From contig MCFE01000674.1 of assembly GCA_002104905.1 (NCBI GenBank), forward strand, positions 1 through 47,309: a DNA stretch of 47,309 nucleotides, given 5' to 3'. The translations under genes and the position numbers were made by a program. Shown here piece after piece: positions 31,644 to 42,830 of this stretch (position 1 is its first letter; each line of letters opens with the position of its first letter). The notes beneath the pieces are model-generated. The model ran no database searches and was not told where the DNA came from. It worked only from the letters and a program-made list of their open reading frames with translations. Origin of the DNA: Basidiobolus meristosporus CBS 931.73 (lineage: Eukaryota; Basidiobolomycota; Basidiobolomycetes; Basidiobolales; Basidiobolaceae).

Positions 31644-34188
31644 CATCCACTCAGCCAAATGCTCATACTGACTGGTCCTAATTATGACTTAAGGTGTTCA
31701 AACTTGCCTCTAGCTAATGGTTTGGTAAATATGTCTGCAATCATATCATCTAAAGAACAATAAACTAAGCTAACTAAGTTATTTTCTATAGCTTCACATA
31801 TGATATGATGTCTAATATCCATGTGCTTAGTTCAAGCATGCAAAGTTGGATTTCTACCTAATTCTATACATCCTTAATTATCTTGAAATAAAGTAACAGG
31901 CATTTTTTGGCATAGGCCTAAATCTGTAAGAAGCTTTCATAACCACATTGCGTTGTAGTTGGCCACAGTGACACACACTGACAGATGTGCTCATTCCCAT
32001 ATTTTCCACTTCCCTATTTCTCTACTACACTTATTTAAGTTTTATCCCATTTGTCTTCCTTGATCACTACTATCCCATAAGCTGGCTGACTATCACACCT
32101 GCTTACCTTATTGCATAGGTTATCCCTCACTTTATATAAGATTACTAGCTGTAAGTGCTTCTATATTAGGCATGTACCCGCACCAGTACCCATGACACAT
32201 GGTCAAACCATGCCACCATCTCTATCATTTCTATACCATATATGGTATCCCTATGTTACACAGGTTTCAGAGTATTGATTCCTGATTGGTTGGATGTGCT
32301 GTGCCTCTTAGAACCTTCTGGCACCTACTTAGAATACTCTTAGCTCATTCTGATGTCATTAAGATTTCTATTGATCTCCAGAACCTTCTGGAACACCATG
32401 ATCAGTAATCACTTAGCCATTGAGAAAAGCATATAAGGGAGGCAATCCCGCAACAATAAATCATCATCCCTTTTATCAATATACCAACTTGTTGATTAGT
32501 GTGATCACTGCTACCTGCTGCTACCTGAACTTCCAGTCCCAGACCACAGGAGACTCCCAGGAAACTGTGCTGACAGCCAACTGACCTAGGAGGCACTACT
32601 TGTGAGAAATACTCAGAGTAGGTATCTTTTATTATATTTGATTCTTTCCCAAGTTTGTTCTTGTACAGGCAAAGATACTTCTCTGTCTTTGTAACTATTG
32701 ACCACAGCTGCATTCTTATCAAGTCCCTGCTGGTGGAGTTTACAGTTGATTTGACTTTGGAAGCTTCAGTACATTGTTGTCCTAGAGGACGCTGAACCCA
32801 GCACATACTTTTGTTAAGACACCAACTAAGCTGGAGATTGTAGCTCAATAGTTCTCCCTTGACAAGCTTGTGGCTTTATTCCCCATCACTTTAGTGTAAA
32901 GACAAAACCCAAGTATTCCTAGCAAGCTTTTGCCTGAGGTTATCACACCCAGTGAACATCCCACACACAAAACACTTGAGAAGTGTTGGATGTATCTCTC
33001 CCTTGGACTTAAAGTCCACCACAGCATCTTTTGTACCTTCACAGGCTGCCATATACTCTGCCTCTATGGAAAGTGCCATGGTTGGTTGCTTTCTTGAATT
33101 CCATGAAATTGCTCCTTTACAGTCAAGAAAGGTGTATCCTGTGGTGGATCTTCTGTCTTCTAGATTTTGTCCCCAATCAGCATCAGAGTATCCCACAAAA
33201 TCCTGCTCAGAATCATTACAAGTTAATCCTAAGCAGATATCTGCAGTTCCTGTTAGGTATCTAAAAATCTACTTGACTGCTGCAATATGATCAGATCCAT
33301 AGCTCTGATTATGCTAGCTGACAACTCACACTGAATATGAGATATCTGGACGTGTTCTGAGCATGATACACATCAGACTGCCAACCATAGATTCATAAGG
33401 AAAGTCAGGGCTTTCAGATGGCCCAAACTCTTTTGAGTTGGTTGAGTTTTGATCAAGCTAAGGTTTGTCTTGGTATGGGGTAGCTGCTGATTTACAGTCT
33501 TCCATTTGGTACTTCTTTACTGTATCTTGAGTATACTTGGATTGGCTTAGGGTGATAGTCTGGGTACTTCTGTCTATGGAGAACTTTATCCCCAAGTAGT
33601 AACTGAGCATTTGTAGATTGGACATTTTGAGCTTCTTAGGTAAGCTTATCTTGGCCTCTTCCAATGTTTCTTGGTTATCAATGGCTATTATGAGATCATC
33701 CATGTATAGAGCTAATAGTGCTGGTTTTGCCCTATCCAACTTATGGTAGCTGCTTTACCTAAAAGTGCTTCTTTGGAAACTCAAAGATTCCAAAGAAGAA
33801 TCTGTCTTGCAATTCCAGGCTATTAGTGATTATTTGAGACCATGTGGAGATTTTTCAAGCTTTCAGACCAAATGGGGCTATCTAGGCCATCAAGCCAACC
33901 AGGTTGGTCAATCAACATATCCTTATCAAGTTCCACAATGAGAAATGCAGCATTGACATTTATTGGATGAGTGATGAACTAATAGTTGGATACAATAGCT
34001 AACATTAGTCTGATGGGATTAGATTTGGCTACCAGTGCAGAGGCTTCAGTGTAGGCCAGTCCCTATGTTTGAGAGTGTTATTTGGCAACAAGTTTTGCTT
34101 TGCACTTTTCAACTGTACAGTTAGCCTTATATTTTGTCCTGAGCACTTTTATGCATCCAATTGATTTTTGGATGATTGGTAATCTGCC
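31644..34188 (-). pseudogene. Copia pol relic (RT/RNase H), interrupted
   Basis: The minus strand carries the 3' end of pol at 31644-31953 and then, after an insertion, RNase H and reverse transcriptase sequence at 33024-34188. RNase H DADWG and RT YMDD words are readable, the latter with Met where the complete copy has Val. Many stops and frameshifts are present. Similarity to the first Copia element ends near 34188. Confidence 0.88.
31954..33023 (+). repeat. Gypsy-LTR-like insertion inside the Copia relic
   Basis: Copia homology stops at about 31953 and resumes at 33024 with little loss, so this 1,070-bp segment is an insertion. Its part 32660-32935 is similar to the Gypsy 5' region at 44270-44530 (shared words include GGCAAAGATACTT, CTGGTGGAGTTTACAG and CTCAATAGTT). 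It starts TGTAG and ends CCACA, which would suit a solo LTR; the flanks GCGT and GCAT could be a mutated short target-site duplication. Exact ends are uncertain. Confidence 0.65.
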
Positions 34189-37100
34189 ATAATGCCATTG
34201 CCACTCAGACCCTTCCATATGTCATTCAAACACCCTTACTTTCTTATGATTATCTCATGCTCCATCAGCTGCAACCCTCTCAAACTTATCATACCACTCA
34301 TGGGTTTTCTCTCTCTTCTCTTTGTACACCTTTAGTTTGATTGTGGTAGTCATTACCTTACTGGTGTTATTTCTGCAGTGACAGCACCAATACTGTAAGT
34401 TACTGCTGACTGCACTTAGTAGTTGGAAGAGCTTGTAGGTGAAACCAGAACCAGTTGATTCAGAATAGCTTCCAATAGAAATTAGCAAGGTAATAGAGAC
34501 TTATGACTCATACATAAATGTAAGTTTCCCCTACAACTTCCCTATGAAAAGTCTCAAGCTTGGAACTTATCTGATATTTAGCTGATATTCTGCCAGTATT
34601 TTGATAATATTTTGCTGATATGCAGATGGTGTTTTTGTTCAGGTTTCCAATTTTTGGACAAAGCACTGGTGAGCTAATTCTCAAATTTGGTAAAAAGGCT
34701 ATTTGGTCTAGTCTCCTCTTGAAAAATATGTATGCCTGCCTGCTCAACTACCAGTACCTGAGATACTGCAAACTCTCAGCTTTGGTAGTCAAGATGGCTT
34801 CTTCATTTGTGAGAGGTCCCTAATAATTGACTGTTGCTGTTAGGCCAGTAATTACTGCATAGCAATCTTGCATTTGTCATTTCATACTTCTTAGGGAGGC
34901 TATTTGTTTCTTTAGTACAGAGGTTTCTAGTTGATGCTGCTTTCAGTACTACAAGTCTTAATATAAAAGAGTTAAACAGGAATAGCAAGTTGAGCCATTA
35001 ATGTGTGCACTGTTACATTAACTAAGTTCTATTGACGTTCCATCAGCACCTCAAATACATTTAGCCAGCTGAAGTGCTGACCAACTGTACTTCCTAATGC
35101 AGGCAGTGGCTTGTGACTTGTTTGACACCTCATCATCACCTAATAAGTTCTGGCTGAGTATAATTATTTCCTTGTAATAAAGATTTGCATATTGATACTA
35201 CAAATTTGATAGTTAACTCTTGCATTCTTACAGGCTACGCATAAATACTAACTGATTAAAGTTAAACTGGTCTGACCTAAGCATCTAGGAGATAGAGCAA
35301 AGTACATCTGTAGAGGTGCATTGTTCTATATGCATTGCACAAATTTTAGCAAAAATTGACACAGCAGTATTATGTTGTAGCATTCTAAACTGCTTGCCAT
35401 TCAGAAAAGGTTGCTTTGAATAACACCATAGTAGAAGAGAAAACTAAACTTGTTCTGTTGGATAGTGCCACATAGTACTAGCCTGTTTATAGTGTACTGT
35501 GCAAATTCCATGAGGAATTATTTGCACATGGCTTCCTCGTCAAATCCCCTCACTCTCAGGTCATTCTTGATTCCTGTACTTGGCTTGTTGTAAATCTTTT
35601 ACTTACATCTGCTGACATCTGTTGTGTTGTATTATGATTAGTTTGGGCTTGTTTTACAATGTTGAGGCTATATATAACAATATACTAAAACTTCCAGTAT
35701 GCTAATACTAAAATAGTAGATTGGGAGTTTGATACACTGATAGAAGATAGAGCTTTCACTTTTATCCTTAATCTTAGGCTCAAAAAATACTATAGGCAGT
35801 GTTTCTCACTTGTAGAGCAGTGTTCTAACCTTCTGTTAACTATTGGGATGATTTACTTTTATAGTAACCGTTCCTTATTCAGAAGTCACCTTCCTTTGTG
35901 AGAAAATATATCCTAATATGGAAATTCCAAACTCCCCTTTAACCTAAAGAGATGTGGTGCAAAAGTCTCTAACAGGGGCTTTAGAACTGAAGGGATGTCT
36001 TTAGAATAAAGGGGCTTGTTACTATAGTCTCTAAAGTGGACTTTACACTGAAGGGGTGCCTGAAGGGGCTTTCTTAGAGTAAAGGGGTTTCTTAAGGGGG
36101 TCACTAAAAGGGTTTCTTAGAGGGGACTTTTTGAATAGAAAAGTGGTAGTTTTCTTGCTGGACTTGGATTGGACTTGTATGAGCTCTGCAGTCTCTTTAC
36201 TGATGTAGTACTAACCAAAGTCAGAATACTGAATGATGCAAGTGATGCAGGGGAAGTTAATTGTAGTGTGGAGATTCTGGAAAGAGAGGCTCACTTTTAT
36301 TTTCAGCTGGGGAAGTCATATACATGAAAATTCTCAAGGATCATAGTTTTTGGGTGATTGCACAAGCAATGCACATGATGCAAAGCTAAAATTTTGCAGT
36401 GGTACAGATCAGAAATAGGCACAGTACCTATAAGGACTTCATGTGATTTGATTGGCAGACTTGAAAGTTATACAAGATTGTAGTCTCCATAGTAATCTTA
36501 GCAATAGAGGCCTTGTATAAATGGTTATAGGGCACTTTTGATCATAACTTCTTAATTACTGCTTCAGATGAGCTGTAATTTGAAGCATGTGTTAGCTACT
36601 GAGTCTTCTGCATAACATAAGATTCTTTGGTGGATTCCTTATTAGGGTTTTGAGCTTTGTACTTCAAAGTTAGAATATATTAATTTTCATTTGCGTTACA
36701 ATCAAAAAAGCAAAATAAGAAATGAGAGCAATGTTGGTTTTGAGATATTGTAGTAATAAAATACTCCCCACTACCTCACATCTTGATGTAGACCTCATGC
36801 CACTACTTTCTACTCATATTCTTCCATATCTGTTAACTCTCTAGTGTATGCAGGTCTGCCAGATTAATGTGTGGGGCCCAAATATCTGTATGAAGGCTCA
36901 TCATAGATACTTATACTCTACTGAAGTCATTTGGCAAGAACTCAAAGGATCCAACATTGTTTCTTCCAGTTCCAACAGTGTTTGTGAGCTGGGGGATGGG
37001 TATTATCTAAATTGTACTAAAGATGAGTTCAGACTTGGTATAGGGACTGTAGTAACAAATTTGGATACTAATACAGTAGTATATTGCCATCAACATTTTC

Positions 37101-38593
37101 TTATATGAAACATATATGAAAAATAATGTGATTATTGAGTTTTGCCTATAATATGCATGATGCATGTTGGATTACATATGATGTGGATCAGATCACATCA
37201 GTTGCAGATTTCCTATTTGATCTCAATCTAGTGAGTGAACATTGACAAAATCACCAAGTCATTTTTTGCGGATAATTTTTGCATCACAATGATGGGATAC
37301 ATGTCAGTTGATGGGGAATGAATTGTAATGCAAAGAAAATCAGCCAAGTTAAGCTGATTGTGCCAAATCAATTCAAATCACCTTTACACATTACCTACTA
37401 ATCTGAATGGTCTATTCTAATCAATTCCATGACTACCATTAGATCTTCTTTTGACATATTAGCAGAGATCTTTACCATGTATTGCAAACTATCAAACCCC
37501 AATCTACTCAAGGAGATCCCTTGTCAAGCTTCTCTGCTATTACAAGCACCATTGCTCAACATGGTTTCATCTGGGCATCCTTAACAACAAATGTCCTAGA
37601 AACTCTCATTCTCAGCCAACAGCACTGGAAAACAACCTTGCAGAAGATATGGATTACATAAAGCAAGCTGGGAACAATAGGTTCAGAAGCTCCAATAGAC
37701 TTCCATGTCCCAGAATGCTCAGCATTAGATTCCATATCAGGAGTATTTTGGATACCTTCCCAGTTGGGATTCACACACCTTCTAGAGGGCAGAGGCACTT
37801 TTATTCCAGCAAATACAAGACACAGTGTCTGAAGTTTCCAGCACTGTCTGACATGTAGAGTAACATCATATGGCCCAGTGTGCCATTTGCTAGAAGTAGG
37901 CATGACAAAGCACTTTGTGAAGAGAGTTATCCAGTGTTCAGTAAAGTGGAGTAATGCATGGCAGACTCAACTTATACTGGAGAGGTTTGTCAGCAATTAG
38001 GATATATTACCACTTAAAGGAACCCAAGGGAATGGTGTGCTGAGCAGGAAGCACAATATCTACATTGAGATATTTAATTGTTTCAGAGCAAGAGGAGGGC
38101 ACACATTTAGACATCCAAAGAGATTTGGCATATTGGCAGGTAAATACAGAGGAAAGTCATAAATTGGAGAAAACAGCAGAATAGGTAAAATGGTCAAGAT
38201 ACTTATAAATGTCCAATATATTCATACAGGAAGACATCCATTGAGCAGAATGTGTCTGTAGCATTATGAAGAAAAAATAAAATATAAAAAGCACTATTCT
38301 GAGTAACATTAGTAAGATTATATAAAATACTAGTAAGGGTGTCCAGCCACTGGCATCATGGAAGAAATTATACTGCCAGATAGTGCCATAGAATGCCAGA
38401 TCAATCCAGCACTGTAAGCAGGCTGGCACTATGTGGCACTATCCAAAGAAATAAGTGTAATCTATGCAGCCAAGTGAGCCCAGTACCTCATTTACTGGTG
38501 GATGGTAAGAAGTGATGGCCAGAAAGTCATGTGTTAGTGTTGAAATACAAATGAGATATATTGGAAGTGAATTGGGGAATTAAAAGAGTCACA
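34189..38593. other. AT-rich degenerate repeat territory
   Basis: About 4.4 kb without an intact gene. Small open stretches exist, such as plus 36848-37108 and minus 37556-37903. The latter has a HSGTWKS-like word that faintly recalls the late part of TNP2/Plavaka transposases, but I would not call it. 35930-36130 holds irregular direct repeats of AAAGGGGCTT-type words (listed separately). Decayed DNA transposon sequence is the likeliest content. Confidence 0.35.
35930..36130. repeat. Irregular short direct repeats (AAGGGG/TTAGA words)
   Basis: Words such as GAATAAAGGGGCTT, GAGTAAAGGGGTTT, ACTGAAGGGGTG and CTGAAGGGGCTT recur every ~20-50 bp over 200 bp, with TTTCTTAGAG and GTCTCTAA words between. 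The spacing is irregular. Function unknown. Confidence 0.5.
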
Positions 38594-38943
38594 TGGTTGT
38601 AAAAATTTGTAAATACATCTAAATATTAACCTAGCTTAGTCACTTAGATCTTTACCTTCAAATCCTAGGGAATACTGACCAAATTCCTTGTTGGGAGTTA
38701 CTTCAAGTAATCTCACCCAAATACCAGGTACTAAGAACATGAAAATTCTCAAAGTTGTCCAAACAGCCCCAAATTTTGCACACATGCTCTTGGACCTTCC
38801 TTGATCTGTTCTACATGTTTGTAATGCCAAGACTATGTAAAAGTATAAATACCACGTTTACATTGAGTAAATCATTGAGTGAAAACCACATAATCTACTT
38901 GTCCTCCCAAATCACTTCCAATATCTCCAAGACTCATACAACA
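38594..38943 (+). repeat. Copia 5' LTR (350 bp), plus orientation
   Basis: It is the reverse complement of the LTR at 5503-5834 at moderate divergence, starting TGGTTGTAAAAATTTG and ending ACTCATACAACA. A PBS with one mismatch (GGTTAAGAGCCC, 38944-38955) follows. Confidence 0.88.
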
Positions 38944-38974
38944 GGTTAAGAGCCCCAAGCTGTCACTCTCTGCA

Positions 38975-39131
38975 ATGTCTACTATTGTAATTATGGGAAT
39001 TTTTCCCTTGGCTAAAAAGCTCAATGGATTTAAACATAAAGTGTGGAAGGTGAAGATGAAGAAGCGGCTACAAGAAAGAGGCCTTCTCAGTGCTCAAGAG
39101 CAAAAATAGCAAAGAATGCCTGGAAGGCATT
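38975..39131 (+). pseudogene. Copia gag 5' fragment
   Basis: ATG 38975 begins a decayed gag start matching that of the first Copia element. About 150 bp inside gag are deleted, and the homology ends abruptly at ~39131 at the start of an unrelated tandem repeat. Confidence 0.75.
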
Positions 39132-39950
39132 TGTTAGACTGCATGAGCTTCTTTAGACAGGGTATTACTGGAATATATCTGGAGTGTGAACAATACTTTC
39201 CTTAAATGGTGGTAAATTTTTGACAATTTGGACATGGTCCAATGGTGGTATTTTTGGATGTTAATGCCATGCAACTGCTAACATATGCTGGAAACAGGTC
39301 AGTCTCTGGGTCATATATTACTGGTTGCATGGCAGTTGTCCACTTGTACTATGTACATGGTAACTGGCATCCCTGGATGATTTTGGCAAGAAGTAGTAGT
39401 AGAACCTCAAATTCTCCCATTACTGATATTAGTAGAAACACGCCACTTCTCTAGCCACAACATTATATCATTCACCAGTAGATGGATTACTGGGCTCACT
39501 TGGCTCCATAAAATATCCTTGGCATTGGTATAGCTTTGCAATATTTGTTGGACTGCATCAGCTTCCTCAGACAGGGTATGACCTGAATATATCCAGAGTG
39601 TGAGCAATGTTTTCCCTCCATGGTGGTGGATTCCTGACATTTTGGACATGTTGCAATGGTAGCATTTTTGTATGTGAATGCCATGCACCTGTTGATGCAT
39701 GCTGGAATCAGGACAGTCTCTGGATCATATGTTGCCAGCTGCATGACGGTTGTTCACTTGTACCATGTACATGTTAAGTTGCATCCTGATATGATTTTGG
39801 CAAGAAGGAGTAATAAGTCCTCAAAGCCCCCATAACTGTTATTAGTGGAAACATGCCACTTCTCTAGCCACAACATTATACCAATCACCAGTAGAAGGAT
39901 ACTGGGCTCACTTGGCTCCATAAGGTATCCTTGGCATTTGTTTCAATGGG
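39129..39950 (-). pseudogene. TNP2/Plavaka-like transposase fragment, tandemly duplicated
   Basis: Two units with a ~413-bp period (39129-39541 and 39543-39950) share words such as CTCTAGCCACAACATTAT and GGGCTCACTTGGCTCCATAA. On the minus strand the right unit reads FEDLLLLL, then ACINRCMAFTYKNA, then ATCPKCQES and a PCLRKL-like word. That order (short helix block, C-x3-C, CPxC zinc pair, hydrophobic I-PxLxxL segment) is the N-terminal region of TNP2-type transposases of CACTA/Plavaka DNA transposons. Stops and frameshifts are frequent. The family call rests on this motif order only. Confidence 0.5.
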
Positions 39951-40655
39951 TGTTGTCTCATTGCATATTAGGATTTGACCAGGCTCATGCATGGTCCTAT
40001 TAGTAGGGGAGATAGGCTCACAATGCATCAGCAAGTCTTCTTTGTCAGATCTATCACTCTACATGCCATGATCAGAAGGCTGAGGTGAGCCTAAAGGCAT
40101 CACAAGCTCACCTGACTTAGTGTTTGCAAGGTTACAAAGATGACCAGGTGCCAATATAGAAGTATCAACTAGCTGGCAAGATAATGTTGGTACAGTGACA
40201 ACTGATTAATGGTTAAATATGACTTGTGTGGCAAAACACTGGCCTTGATCTTTGTAATACTTCCTATATTGTCTTTGTACTTCATGGCTGAGAGACTTAC
40301 TTCAGCAGACACATGGTCTTTTTTCTCTTCTCTTATGGTGTTGAATCAAAGTAGTCTTGTCCATGGGGCAAACAGTCTGCCCTTCAACAACATAAAACTA
40401 TTATATCACTTTTTTGTCAACACTCTTGTGAATTTACAACAGTCTTGAATTTGAGACATTTCACCTACATGAACGTACAGTTCAATGATGACCTGCAATA
40501 GTAAGCATTATAAATAAAGCTGTGGCACCACATACACACATATACGTAACACTACTTCCCATTTGGTTTGACTCACTTCCATATATATGCCACTAAAAGA
40601 TAAAGCAAGTTTGTCTAGTTCCTAACCAAGCCCCACTGCTGATGGTAGAAGAAGA
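39951..40655. other. Spacer, nothing firm
   Basis: No intact gene. The left part may continue the decayed transposase on the minus strand. TATACGTAACAC near 40542 lies ~110 bp upstream of the coding-like region that starts at 40656. Confidence 0.3.
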
Positions 40656-42830
40656 ATGGCTGGACAACAGACTGCTTTGACATTCAGTGTAACAAGCAGG
40701 GCTACATCCAAAAAAGTCCATCTTGATAGTGTGCCCACCAAGGGTATAATGCAGAATTCTCAGGCTCCCAGTCAAATAGGCAATTGACAATCTCTGCAGA
40801 GCCACAAGCAGACAGTAGTGCTCAGGCAGATGAGACTGTAGCAAATATAGTACCCTCAATTGTAGACCAGCAAGTGGCCATCATAACATCACCACCACCC
40901 ATATTAGCAAGTAAGTTGTCAGCAAATACCAAAGCATTAATAAAGCAATTAGGTGCAGTGGCTGATAGGATAGATGCAATGGCCCAGAGAAATCAGAGAA
41001 TAGTCCAGAGACTGGATCAGCAGATAAAAGGTGCAGAGAGATCAATATTCTGGGAAAAGAAAGCAGTGTTTTTGCTGCAAAGAAGGAACTCAAATATCTA
41101 AATGTAACAGCCAAGAATTGAGTCATATCCTGATGTAACAGCAGAGGAGCACTGTATAGTCTTTGAAGCACAACAACTGTGCCCAAAGAACCAGCCCATA
41201 GAAAAACCTATCACAGCATGGGAGGGTGACAATGTGGTGTATATACCAACGCCAAAAAATCAGAAGATATTGAAGTTCTGTGAAGCCACTAAGTGCAATA
41301 ATGAAGAATGGGCTAATATTCAAGAGGTAGTCAGAAGTCTAGCACACCATCATCTTAAGGCCAGCATACCATGGGACCATCAGGAACTCAAGGCCAAGCT
41401 GAATGTGCTTGACTTGTTCCATGAGCATCATCCTGGATTCAAATGGTAAACAGATTTTGGGCCAGCATTGGTATGCTAAGAAAGTATCTTACAAATTGCA
41501 AAAACTATCAAAGACTGAACAATAAGAGTGCCATGGCTAAAAACCAGGGGCTTCCTCAAGAGCTTGTTACAGGCAGGGCCAAAAGCTCTAAGCAAGCATC
41601 AAAGAGACACCAGGTAGCTGAAAGAGTGCCATCAAGGGACAAGCAGGCAAACACAGATGCACCTGCACAACATATATCAAGGAAGAAGCATAGTACCACT
41701 CAAGAAGCACTCAGTCAAAGTAGCAGTGAATGACCTGGCAGTGATAAAAACCAGCAGCTTTCTCAGGAGCTGGTAACAACTACAGCTGAGAGCTTGAAAC
41801 AAGCAGAAACCAAACATCAGGTTGCCAGGAGAGTACCAGTAAGGGGAAAGCAGGCCAAAATAGATACATCAGAGCAGAATTTATAAAGGAGAAAATGTAG
41901 TTCATTAAAAGAAGCACTCAGACAATGTAGCAGTAAGAGACTTGGCAGCAATAAGGGAAAAGGAAGGGGAAAAAGGTCTACCCAAGCCTGAGACAGGGAA
42001 ACTTGCAAAAGAATCACAGTTCTTGCCAATGAACGCCCCAAGCCCAGCACAGACTAAACCTCATCATAGCCCAGAAGAATTATCTACAAGAACACAACTG
42101 CTTTCACATGAGTTGGAAGTACATTCAGCTGAGCTACACTCCAGCAAGGTAGATGAGTTTGCAGAAAAAGGCAATTTGTCTACCACAGCTTCCATGTTCT
42201 ACATTGTTGAAAGAGTGGAGATCCCACCTATATACAAGGCTACAACATCACAAACTCAAAAGACTATCACAATGCCTTCATTGGAATTTTCAAACAATAA
42301 TAGGCACACCAAAAGGTTGCAGCACTTCTTCAACAACAGTGCTCAAGAAAATGCATTAGAATATTGTAAGGACTTACCGCAAAGACTGGCAGATGAGGTG
42401 TTAGGCCTTGTAGTGCTGGCTGAAGACCAGGATGTGTGGTAACCAGTGAATGAACAGTGGCATAAAGCAGTTGGGCTCCTGCCAAAGTCATGGAACCAGA
42501 GCATTACTGCAAAACTACTTATGGAGTTGGAGTTAATTGTGGAGTGTGGGGTTGGGCTTAATGTTACTGCAGGGTATAGGGACTTGTGTAGGTCAAAACA
42601 ACTTGCAATTGAGGTACAACTGAAGTTTCAACAGAAATAAATCAATTTGTATGCATTAGAAGTACAAGAAATGGTAGAGTCAAGAAGTAAAGAGTGTGAA
42701 AAAGAGGCAATAGCCAACCAATGCACACACATATAGGAGGTGACTGAGGGTCCGGGATCAGAGAGTGAACAAATTGGCAGGGAACCAATCAAATGCCACT
42801 TATATATTGCTGTGATGAGAAATTTAGACT
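40656..42830 (+). pseudogene. Decayed coding sequence of unknown family with 69-residue tandem repeats
   Basis: Open stretches chain together with few breaks: 40656-40780; 40784-41449 in one frame with stops at 41099 and 41105; 41443-41893 in another frame; 41942-42640 and beyond with a stop at 42440. In total about 700 codons. The start is ATG 40656 (MAGQQTALTFSVTSRATSKK). There is a helical segment around residue 110 (ADRIDAMAQRNQRIVQRLD). A domain around IPWDHQELKAKLNVLDLFHE and FWASIGMLRKYLTN follows. Then come three copies of a KNQGLPQELVTG-type 69-residue unit, and an acidic C-terminal part. No family is recognised. Codon-level openness over 2 kb implies a once-functional protein, probably carried by a mobile element. 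Confidence 0.55.
41534..41990 (+). repeat. 207-bp in-frame tandem repeat
   Basis: AAAAACCAGGGGCTT near 41540 recurs as AAAAACCAGCAGCTT 207 bp later. ACCTGGCAG at 41733 recurs as ACTTGGCAG at 41940, again 207 bp on. 207 is 69 codons, so the reading frame is kept between units 1 and 2; unit 3 is partial and shifted by one base. Confidence 0.8.

Noticed and set aside
37556-37903. Minus-strand frame with a HSGTWKS-like word as a TNP2 transposase tail
   Set aside because: The resemblance is a few residues only; it needs a profile search before it can be called.
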